A stretch of DNA of 64,000 nt from NCBI GenBank assembly GCA_025766275.1, contig JAFKAC010000039.1, positions 124,001 through 188,000 on the forward strand, written 5' to 3'. Under the pieces are notes generated by a model that saw only the letters and a list, made by a program, of their open reading frames with translations, was not told the DNA's origin and made no database searches. Below are positions 49,988 through 59,796 of the stretch, piece by piece. A program made the position numbers and the translations under genes. The DNA is from Lactarius indigo. Taxonomy: Eukaryota; Basidiomycota; Agaricomycetes; Russulales; Russulaceae. Position 1 is the first letter of the stretch; the number at the start of each line of letters is the position of its first letter.

Positions 49988-51058
49988 AGTAGTTAGATAG
50001 ATGTCTCATACTTGTGCTTCATACATAAAGGGGTTGAAAAATGTCTACAATAACAGGCTTCTTGGCTATAAATGTTTGAACCATGGGAGAGATAAAGTGT
50101 TGAAGCACAATGGTATTGTGTTTCTCAAGAGAACACCAGGGAGACTTTTGTATGTATTAAGAACAATGTGATGTCAGGAGTCTGCATAACATGCACCAAG
50201 TCAATTGCACACATCCCCCTTGCTCATCTCCCCCACATCGATACACTCATGCCCCTTCCCCATCTCCCCCACACCTATATATATGTACCCCTTCCTCATC
50301 TCCCCAACACCTGTACACATGTCCCCCTTCCTCATCTCCCCTACTCCCATATACATGTCCCGCTTACCCAACTCCCCCACACATATACACCCCTGCCTGT
50401 TCCTCATCTCCCCCACACCTGTATGCATGTGCCCCTTCCCCATAGTGCAGAGGAAGATAGTGTCAAAGTAGTTTCTCTAGATTCTCACAAACCAGCACCT
50501 TTGTCTCACATCTGCAGGCCCTGATGGTGGATCAGGTTGAGGCCCTGTGTGCCAACTGGTGGCAGCAACAGCTCACGCTACCAGCTGCCCACTGTTGGTA
50601 GGGGCCTTGGTAGGGGCAGCAAAATGAGTGGAGTTACAATTGTTGTCTCACCTCTGTAGGCCTTAAGATGAATATGGAGTGCCAGAAGCAGCCAATATGT
50701 AGTATTGTTGGTAGAGATGATGCTCAGATGCTAGCCATGTTAGCAGGTCTAGTGGGATAACGATCTACAGGGAGAAACAAATCAAGGTCTAGAATTTATA
50801 AGGTAAGCTGGATGGTATTCAGCAAAGACAAGTATGACTCTCATCTTTGCTAGGATAACTACTTGATTACAGAGTTGTAACTAGAGTGCCTAGTTCATAC
50901 CAAAGGACTGCTACATATTTAGAAAGGAGAAGAAAGGGAAGAGAGGAGTAGAGTGAAGAGGAAGTACTATACTAAAGTGGGGGAGGAAGAAATTTCCATA
51001 TGAGAATGCTATATGATCATAGCACTTGTCATTGTGATTCCATATTGCTTAATGCTGG
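49988..51058 (+). other. Non-coding 3' region after the transposase
   Basis: Contains the minisatellite at 50198-50445 and a purine-rich stretch near 50920-51000. No coding frame. Together with 59723-62279 it probably forms the 3' part of the Plavaka element, interrupted by gypsy element E. Confidence 0.5.
50198..50445 (+). repeat. Minisatellite, CTCATCTCCCCCACAC units
   Basis: About seven units of roughly 35 bp with the pattern CCCCTTCCTCATCTCCCCCACACCTATACACATG. Open frames across it on both strands are a by-product of the repeat. Confidence 0.85.
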
Positions 51059-51063
51059 CTATC

Positions 51064-51572
51064 TGTTACGCTCCACCGGCGTTAGTCCGACTTGGACTCG
51101 AGAACGGCGTAATCGACTTAGCGAAAGTCAGGCGAATGGGGATCGTGTGTCAACCCAACGCAAGTGAACAGGGGCACACAGGCACACGCTGCACTTTTAA
51201 AGGTAAGGAGAATGGTCCCTTGGTAGACCAAAGTGGAAGCACTCTTAGTTCACGACTAAGGCAAGCAAAAGACGAGTCAAGTGGTGGATTTGAAGAAGAC
51301 CAAGATGGGGACTCTTGGTCTTCCGACGCTACTACTTATACAGATACGCATGGGCTTTAAAGCGCCGCTGGAATGGTAAGTAACCAATAGCGTAACTAGC
51401 TCGAACCCTAGTACAGCTATCCTAGGAATGAGTCATACATGAGTCACAATCACATGCGAACTACTATGCTGACTGATGCGAAGTCAGAGTCCATGACTAA
51501 TACTGATACCGGACTGTAGTCATAACCGGTCATGAGTCGTGTGTAATGAGTCATCAAGTCTGTACCGTAACA
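51064..51572 (-). repeat. 3' LTR of E
   Basis: TGTTACGCTCCACCGG to GTACCGTAACA. The adjoining minus-strand sequence CTGAAAAGGGGGTGA is the polypurine tract. The two LTRs differ at only a few sites that I could find, mostly C/T, so insertion was recent. AAGACCAAGAT at 51296-51306. Confidence 0.95.
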
Positions 51573-51604
51573 TCACCCCCTTTTCAGGAGTGAGGCCCAC
51601 CTCA

Positions 51605-54600
51605 CTAGTCCGCTATCGATTCTTGCCTCATCCGTTCTGCTTCGTCTTCCATCCTTGCCAATATGTTAGCACACTCCAAACGATAAAGGCTGTCCTTTTT
51701 GTCCGCGGTTACCATCTCCCTCTCCATTTGCAACTGCCTAATTCGCTTCTCCAATTGGTCTTCGGCGAAGGCGAATTGCCGGAACCGGCGTAGTTCTTGA
51801 GTGAGGGTGACATCTCCGATGCGCATAAGCAGTAAGTCGGTGGGATGTCGATCGCGGAGCATGAAATACTCCTCGTGTGGGATGAACGCACGGTTGTCCT
51901 TCGGGAGATGGGGTGTGGCGTAGAGGGGTTTTCCATAGAGGAAGCCCGATCCCGGAGCTAGTCCGAGTACGAAGGGGTCTCCTCCTCGGATAACCTGTAC
52001 GTGAGATGCCTGTATCGTCGGTCCGTTGGGGAGTTTGATCGGGAACGGAATGTAATCGGGTCCTCGATTGACCCGGAACCCTTCAGGGACGACGAGTCGG
52101 GTTGCTGGGTCTCGTTCACCCATTGGTGTATAACAAGCCGCTTGTGCCACGGCAACTTGTCCCCTGTGTAGAGGTCCCCCCGCTGCGTCGACGAGGAAGG
52201 GAGTGGCGGCTGGATCTTCAGCGTAGAATTCATGATTAAGGAACGCGTGCCTGATGGGGTAGTGGTCTCCAAGCTCGTCTTCATCCTCATCCTCGTCCAA
52301 TACTCCCTTCGTTCCTTCATCATCCGGCGTCGGCAGGCGGCGATATGCAGTTGCTCCCGCTGCCACCGCGCCGCCGTCTCCTTCCACTCTTGTTCGTATT
52401 TCTTCATGGCGTCGGGTGGCTGTACCGCGCGGGACAGCTGCTTGAAGCCGAAAAAGCTCGTCTTCTGTGAGGAAGACTTCGGGCTCGCTGGTGTTGGGGT
52501 TTGTGAGGGCGTACATTGGCGGAGGTGCTGGTTGAGTTGCTGCTGGATCGTCGTCAAGAGTTCCCTGTATGGGCACAGGGAATCGTTGCAGTGTCTGGTG
52601 CAGTTCTTCACTAGTGATAGGGCCATCTTCCTCATGCTGCAGGGAGGTACGGCTTCCATTTGTAGTTCCAGTGGCTGCGGTGTCGTAGGTGGAGTCGGGG
52701 TCGACAAGCGTGGCGGAGGAGTTATTGACGATGGTAGAGAGGAGTGTGAGCTGGTCATTGCGTCGAGTAGAGGACATGGAGTGAGTGGGAGATGGGGACT
52801 TATCACGACAGGAGGCTACCCTTATATGCGTTTCTCTGTCGGGGTTAGATTGTTTGAAGTTCCGAACGGCTTCATCGGCAAATACGTCATCCTTATCTAT
52901 CCACTGATTGTCCGAGTCCGGATAGCCCTTCCATTTGACAAGGTATTGAAGTCGATGTCTTCTGCCGAATCGCCAAGAGTCCAGAATCTTCTCGACTTCA
53001 TACTCTTCTTCGTTATCGACCAAATCAGGTGGTGGGCGCTGATAGTTTGGTCCGTGCGTGGGTGTTTCGCGATAAGGCGTGAGAAGATCTATGTGGAACA
53101 CGTCATGGATGCTCCACTGCGTGGGAAGTTCGAGTCGATAATTGACAGGGGACATCACCTGGATGACCTTAAATGGTCCGTGTCGTTTAGCCGCTAATTT
53201 TGCGGTTGGTTGGTGAGTGCGTAAGTGACGTCCTTCTAGCCACATGAGGTCTCCTTCCTTGAATTTGGGCGTATCTTTGTGTTTAACCCATGACTTCTGC
53301 GCCCAGAGCATGCAAGAGAAGGCACGCTGTCGTGCTTGCTTGAATTGGTCTAGTCTTAACAACACTTGTGGGATAGGGGAAGGTCTATCGGTCCAATCAG
53401 CGCGCGGGTTGAACCCAGACAAGAGAAAGAAGGGAGACTCCCGCGTGGTCTCGTTGGGCCAATTGTTGTGCGTGAATTCTGCCATAGGCAGATAGCGGAC
53501 CCAATCGTCTTGCCGCTCGTTTACCCAGAAGCGGAGATATTGCTCCAGCCATTGATTTGTTTGTTCCGATTGGCCGTCAGTTCTGGGATGATAAGCGGTT
53601 GAGATGTTTTGGCTAATGCCGAGGATTTTGCATATTTCCCGCATGAACTTTGACGCAAAGCGGGGATCTCGGTCGCTGATAATGCGCAAGGGGAGTCCGA
53701 ATCGTGGAAAGACGTGAGAGACGTACAGGGCGGCCGTTCCCTCGGCTGTTATCTCTTCATTACAAGGGATGAAGATAGCAGCTTTGGTGCAATCATGATC
53801 TGTCACCGTGAGAATGGAATCGTATCCGCGAGAGACAGGGAGTTTGGTAATGAAGTCTACTGCGATGGTCTCGAATGGCAAGGCTTCCGGTTTAGGATAG
53901 ATGGGTTGTAGGGGCGCTCTGATTGGGCGGAGGTTGACTTTGTGTCGCTGACATTCCGCACAACCTTTAACATAATCCATGACGTCGTCCTTCATTTGTG
54001 GCCACCAGTAATGTCGTTCAGTAAGTTGGAGAGTGCGTTTGATACCAGGATGGCCATAGACGGGGGGGTCATGATGAGCAGCGATAATAGTACACTTGTC
54101 ATGGATGCCCCCAGTGACTACTCGGCGTCCGTCTTTGTACCATGTTCCTTCGATGTCTTTTAGCTTGTGAGCGTCAACCCAGGGTTTCAACTTAGCTGTG
54201 TCTTGTTCATAAATGGGGTGTTCTGGCGTCATTTCCACAGGTAGGATCTCGGGTCTCCAGTGGGGGTGTCGTGATTCATCTAGTGTGGTGGCACGCGCAA
54301 AGACACTTTCTGGTAGTACTGTTATGCCTTCGTTGTCGTTTTCTCCTTGATCGTAATCTGGCCTTCGGGATAGTGCATCGGCGCGTCCATTGGAGGTACC
54401 TTTGATGTGGTGAATCTCAAAATCGTATTCCGAGAGTTCGAGTACTTCCCTGGCTACACGTCTGCTAATCTTTTGTGGCGACTTCCAGTATTGTAAATTA
54501 AGGTGATCGGAGAATACTTTGATTTTGTGAGGGGAGCCCGCTAGAAGGGGCCTCCAGTGACGAAAGGCTTTGACAATTGCCAGGAGTTCGAGGTCATAAA

Positions 54601-57218
54601 TGTCGTAATTTCGTTCAGCTTCATTGAGGGTGGACGAGTAGTGTTACGGTTTTGCCCCCGCAACCTCGACAAACGGCAATACGACGGACGCAATCACGTG
54701 GAGAAAAGGAAGATGATGAAGAAAAGGCTGAGATAAGCCGCAAACCCAGAGATAAGTGCCCCGGCCCGCGAGTCCATTGGACCTTCTGCGATGATGCGCA
54801 GAATTGTAGGTTCCACCGGCCCGGATAAAGCAATATCAACATCGCCCATCACGTGACCCCGGCATGTGATCTGGCTAGAATGCACCGGAAGAGTCCAGAT
54901 GAGCTTGTGCCTGGCTGACTGACGTTTGGTACCTGATGACTGATACTGACTGCGGATGACTCATAGACGATTACACTGTTACGATAAGGATGACTGATAC
55001 CTCATTCTGATTGGTTGACCGACTGTATGCTTACGAATGATTACACATTCCCGATGACACTCTTACTGTACGATTACTCACCCTAGGATCGTTGTATTAG
55101 GGTTTCTGAGTTCGAACTTTACGACGGCTGGAGTATAAGTAGGGTAGCATGTATCCCCTAGTTCTCCAGCTCGAGATCTTGTGGAATTGTACTGGTTGTT
55201 TACCGTCTTCCCTCCATCTTTTGAAGCTGTGGTTGGCTGTCTGCCACCTCTCCTTTGGGCTGCTCGCTCATTCCCCCTCTTATCTGCCATTTTCTGCCTC
55301 TCAGTACTTCTGTCTGATAGAAGGCTACCAGTATCTTTGTCGACTAGGGGACGCCTTGGCTGTATTTGCCTCCCCCGTAAGTTGGCTGACCGTTTGGGGC
55401 AGAGTGTTCCCACAGAACCGTCCAAGTCGGACACTACGCCCGGTACAAGCGTAACAAGTAGTAGCCGATAGGGTGTCGTTTGCCATCTTTTTTGCGTTGG
55501 AGAAGGACTGCTCCCGTGGCGAAACCCGATGCGTCGACCTCTAACTCGAATTGTTGCATGAGATCTGGATGCGCCAAGACCGGTTCGCTGGTAACGAGGG
55601 TTTTAAGGCCTTGGAAAGCCTTTTCTTCTTCCGCGCCCCAGTGCCATTCGGTATCTTTGCGTGTAAGTTTGTTCAATGGTTGTGCTTTGGTTGCGAACCC
55701 TCGTATGAAAGGCCTGTAAAAATTGCAGAAACCGAGAAAAGAGCGGACGTCCTTAACTTTCGTTGGCGTAGGCCAATCTTTGATGCCCGAAATTTTGACA
55801 GGGTCCATGCGTGTCACCCCCTTTTCAAGGATTACCCCCAGGTAATCCATGCGCGGGGAGTGGAAGAGGCATTTTTCAAGCTTGTAATACAAATCGTGCT
55901 CCGCGGAGACACGGAGCACGTCTTTAACAGCTTCAATATGGTCTTGCAGTGAATGGTTAAGTCCTGTGGCGATGCCGATATCGTCCATGTAGACGCGAAT
56001 AACTGTGCCGCGTTTTTCGTGCGTTGCGATGATGTCCCTGAAGATGAAGTTCATCATAGTCTGGAACGTCGCCAGGGAGTTGGTTAAGCCGAAAAACATC
56101 ACCGTGGGTTCGAATAAACCGTAACGTGTTTTGAAAGCCGCCTTTTCTTCATCTCCTTCTTTAATGCATATATTGTTGTACCCCCATCTAACATCGAGCT
56201 TAGTGTAGATGTGGGCGTTACTGAGGTCGGTAATGAGGTCGGAGATGAGGGGAAGAGGATATTGATTGCGGATGGTAACGGCATTGATTTTTCGATAGTC
56301 TTGGACGGGTCGTAGCTTTCCATCCTTTTTCTTGATGAAGAAAAAGGATGACGCGTAAGGGGATTTAGAGGGTCTTATGTAGCCCTTTTTGAGTTGTTCG
56401 TCAATCCATTCGCGTAACTTCTTGTCTTCTTCTTGTGTCATGGGATATATTTTGCAATCAATTGCGTCGGCTGTCCCTGGTTTGAATTCGATGGCGTGAT
56501 CCCAGGGCCTGCTGGGTGGAAACCGGTCCGACGCCTCCTCGCTGAAGAGGCGTTCAAATTCACGGTATTCAGAGGGTAACTCAGCTTTTGTGACATATTG
56601 TTGAGCGGCTATGGCGAGATCAGTGGCAGTGGCCCTGATTCGACATCCTTCTTCAAATTGCTGTCGTTGTTCGTCGGTGATAACGCAGGAGTGTACGACT
56701 TCGTAATCGTCGTCTTGAACAGCGGTCGTTGCTACCACTGGCGTCGTTTTGATGTAAGGGTTGGTGGATCGAATGATGATAGGGAGCATGTCTTCGTGTA
56801 TGGCTGCTTGTGACCACTTGATATGCGGGTCGTAAATAGCAAGCCAGGGGTAGCCTAGCACGATATCTTCATTTCCAATGTCTGTGATGAGGAAGCGGAT
56901 CTCTTTGTGAATGCCTTTAGTTTGGACATCAACGTCGGTATAATGGGTGATACGCCCCGATTTATTTTCCGTGTTATCGATGTTCCATATTTTCTTTGGG
57001 ACGTCGAGTAATTTAGTCCCAAGTCCCATTCTTTTTGCGAATGATGGTTTCATGAAGCAATGGGTTGCTCCTGAGTCGACTAATGCGCGTATGTCGGCCA
57101 TTGCGTAACTGGTGCGAATCGATACTGGAACTCTCATAGAACGATAGCGAGTCATGATTACACTGTTACAATTAACTGCCCTCACCCAGGCCGATGGGTT
57201 CAGGCGTCCTGAAAACCC
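51605..57218 (-). CDS. Element E pol polyprotein with long C-terminal tail, split by A4
   Basis: Begins by -1 shift at GGGTTTT (57212-57218). Order: aspartic protease LVDSGATHCF near 57085; reverse transcriptase with YMDD near 55985; RNase H, cut by A4 at 54642-55456; integrase zinc finger (H..H..CAECQ) near 54040-53940; catalytic core (VDFITK, ISDRDPRF, TDGQSEQ) to about 53540; chromodomain EYEVEKILD..LQYLVKWKGYPDSDNQW near 53010-52890; then about 400 residues ending at 51605. The tail has an acidic DEDEDEDELGDHYP stretch, HVQVIRGGDPFVLG, YGKPLYATPH and a coiled-coil end. Apart from A4 the frame is open; the uninterrupted 877-codon part starts at 54238 and the frame continues upstream to A4. 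Confidence 0.92.
54642..55456 (+). mobile_element. Solo LTR A4 (815 bp) inside E
   Basis: TGTTACGG to GTAACA. Direct repeat AGTAG at 54637-54641 and 55457-55461. Same orientation as A1. It separates the YY(S/A)xTLxEAERNYD part of RNase H, so it inactivated E after E inserted. Confidence 0.95.
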
Positions 57219-58666
57219 TCCTTTTTCCACAACTGCTGGAGGATAATGTCTTTTACGTCGTCTGATTCTCCAGCCACTCCATTGAGCCAGTCGCTGGCGC
57301 GCTGTTGAGGGGGTGCTTCTTGGACCGCCCTGGCAGCGACTTCTGGTTCTTGTTGGTGGTCGTTAGTGTCGATGTATCGACTAGTCGATGCTTGGGGTTG
57401 ATATCCTCCACACGGTTGTCTGCAATCGCGGGCCATGTGTCCGTCCTTTCCACAGTTATAACACGTGACTGGCCTTTGGTTATTGCGTCCTCCCCCTCTC
57501 TGTAGAAATCCTCCTCTTGGTCGATATGGGGGACGAGGGGTGAGTATGTCTTCAGCCCCTGCAAGTCGCCCTCGAATTCGGTCTGCCAAGGTATCCATGG
57601 CGTTTGGATCTCGCAAATTTCTTGGTTGCCATGAACTTCTTGGTGGTCCCTGCCACTGTCGTTGTTGTCGTTGCCTTCCTTGTCCTTGTCCTTGTCCAGG
57701 GGGAACTCCCTTGTTCAACACCGCTTTAAGGTGAAGATACTGTTGTTGACGAGTGGTAGCCGCTTCTTTCCACTCGTGGTAGTTACGGGGATTGTCAAGG
57801 GTGTAGACCTTTTCATATAGGTCTTTTGGTAGTCCGCTTGCAAATAAGTCTAGCGTCTGCGGATCGTCGAGTCGATACTGAGCGCGGTGTATTAGTTGTT
57901 CAAATTGGGTGCAATACTCATCTAGATTGCCTCCAATCATTTTGACTCCTTTCTTAAGCTCGTATTGAGCTTGTTCTTGTTCCATCGTGTTGCGGAAGCG
58001 CTGCATAAAGCTGCGCGTGACTTCGTTCCATAGTCCTTCACTAGTTCGGGGTATACCAGCTTGTATCTGGCCGTTAAGCCAGGTGAGCATTGCTAACACC
58101 CATTCGCTGACGTTGACGCCTTTGATGTAAGATAGGAAAAGTAGGGCTTGTCGGTAGGGTGTGGCCATTATGCCTTCGTCTGCGTTCATGCCCCAGTAGA
58201 CATGCCATTGAGTGAGAAATGCTTTGACCTTGGCGCGTTCTCCATCGAATACTGTGGGTGCTTCGCCAGCTAACTTGTTACTTGGAGGGGGAACAATAGG
58301 ACCTGCACCTGGTAATCCTCCTCCCGGATGTCCTCCTCCTGGTGGTCCTCCTCCTGGTGGTCCTCCTGGGAATCCTCCAGGGAATCCTTCGAACCCCGGT
58401 CCTCTTGATGGGGGCTCTCCACCTCCTCTGCCGGGTAGGCTACCAGGGGGTCCACCTCCTCCACTTGGGGGATCGGCTACGTCGGGTCCAATGGCACGAT
58501 GGATTGCTACGTTGTCGTCGGTCATTCGATGACCAGTGTAGGGGTTAATGGGAGCTAGATTAGCTCGCGATTCTTCAGCAATGCGTCTTTGCTCTTCTAG
58601 GGCGATCTGATCCCTTGCTTCAACAGTGAGGTATACCTCTTCTTGAGTAATGGTGGTTGTCGCCAT
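57200..58666 (-). CDS. Element E gag, 488 aa from the first conserved ATG
   Basis: MATTTITQ start shared with B and C2. Then a Gly/Pro-rich segment (GGGPPG repeats), the gag core (FLTQWHVYWGMN, FLSYIKGVNVSEWVL), a basic Gln-rich stretch and a CCHC knuckle CYNCGKDGHMARDC near 57455. It ends LWKKEGFQDA-stop in the pol overlap. It would form the virus-like particle and bind the RNA. The frame upstream of the ATG is also open and conserved. Confidence 0.88.
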   Translation of the reverse strand: MATTTITQEEVYLTVEARDQIALEEQRRIAEESRANLAPINPYTGHRMTDDNVAIHRAIGPDVADPPSGGGGPPGSLPGRGGGEPPSRGPGFEGFPGGFPGGPPGGGPPGGGHPGGGLPGAGPIVPPPSNKLAGEAPTVFDGERAKVKAFLTQWHVYWGMNADEGIMATPYRQALLFLSYIKGVNVSEWVLAMLTWLNGQIQAGIPRTSEGLWNEVTRSFMQRFRNTMEQEQAQYELKKGVKMIGGNLDEYCTQFEQLIHRAQYRLDDPQTLDLFASGLPKDLYEKVYTLDNPRNYHEWKEAATTRQQQYLHLKAVLNKGVPPGQGQGQGRQRQQRQWQGPPRSSWQPRNLRDPNAMDTLADRIRGRLAGAEDILTPRPPYRPRGGFLQRGGGRNNQRPVTCYNCGKDGHMARDCRQPCGGYQPQASTSRYIDTNDHQQEPEVAARAVQEAPPQQRASDWLNGVAGESDDVKDIILQQLWKKEGFQDA

Positions 58667-59208
58667 TGCGACTGCTGGGCTACGGATATGGATCACTTCT
58701 GGTTCGGGTTGATGAATAGTTAATGACTCAGTTCGTTGTATGATGTGGTCGCCGATAGCCCCTAGGCTTGCTTCTTCGGCTGGCGTTGTTCCTCGGCTTG
58801 GCGATTGTTGACTATCTGAGGCTTCTTCTCCGCTGACCCCTTCGTCGGTATGTTCTCGTGCTTGTCCGTCAATAGGACCGTAATCTGCGCGACTATTAAG
58901 TTCTCGTGCGTCGATGTCGCAGTTGTAGTTCCTTCCTGCTGGTCGTACAATATCCCAGCGGTGATCTATAGGATTCCAAGTAACCTCGACCCAACAGAGG
59001 TGTTCGAAATTAAACTCAACGGGTCGAAAACGGTTAGGACCGTTGAACTCTACAAAGTATCCGGTGTCTTCTCCTCTTTCTCTCCACTGAGCTGCTCCCA
59101 AGAATCTTGTTGGTACGTTGCGGTCTCCTCGTCGTTCAATATGATAGGGACGGAAAGACGCCCACTGGTCTCTGGTCGAGTACGCCACGATGAGGATCTT
59201 GGTCTTAA
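58667..59208 (-). other. Element E pre-gag reading frame and primer-binding site
   Basis: The frame is open from the LTR edge into gag. It encodes TRDQW, RFLGAAQW, GYFVEFNGP, RPVEFNFEHLCWVEVTW and HRWDIVRPAGR. No ATG precedes this block in frame, and I saw none in the R-U5 part of the LTR. The PBS (AAGACCAAGAT on the minus strand) is 59196-59206, complementary to the LTR motif at 59441-59451. Confidence 0.8.
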
Positions 59209-59717
59209 TGTTACGCTCCACCGGCGTTAGTCCGACTTGGACTCGAGAACGGCGTAATCGACTTAGCGAAAGTCAGGCGAATGGGGATCGTGTGTCAACC
59301 CAACGCAAGTGAACAGGGGCACACAGGCACACGCTGCACTTTTAAAGGTAAGGAGAATGGTCCCTTGGTAGACCAAAGTGGAAGCACTCTTAGTTCACGA
59401 CTAAGGCAAGCAAAAGACGAGTCAAGTGGTGGATTTGAAGAAGACCAAGATGGGGACTCTTGGTCTTCCGACGCTACTACTTATACAGATACGCGCGGGC
59501 TTTAAAGCGCCGCTGGAATGGTAAGTAACCAATAGCGTAACTAGCTCGAACCCTAGTACAGCTATCCTAGGAATGAGTCATACATGAGTCACAATCACAT
59601 GCGAACTACTATGCTGACTGATGCGAAGTCAGAGTCCATGACTAATACTGATACCGGACCGTAGTCATAACCGGTCATGAGTCGTGTGTAATGAGTCATC
59701 AAGTCCGTACTGTAACA
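59209..59717 (-). repeat. 5' LTR of E
   Basis: On the sense strand a TATA-like TGTATAAG precedes ATCTTGGTCTT by 34 nt. That 11-mer is itself preceded by an almost perfect inverted copy. Confidence 0.95.
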
Positions 59718-59796
59718 CTATCAGAGACTAGCTTCCTATAGTGTCTTTAGGTTTAAGGCTTACATGCACCACCTCTTCTGCTCAGTGTTTGCCCTC

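Larger units (their letters stand above)
51064..59717 (-). mobile_element. Gypsy element E, full length, minus strand
   Basis: Two 509-bp LTRs (51064-51572 and 59209-59717) with the direct repeat CTATC at 51059-51063 and 59718-59722. The internal order on the minus strand is PBS, pre-gag, gag, pol, tail, polypurine tract. The only large disruption is solo LTR A4. Removing A4 and one AGTAG restores the RNase H frame across the junction by inspection. Confidence 0.95.
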
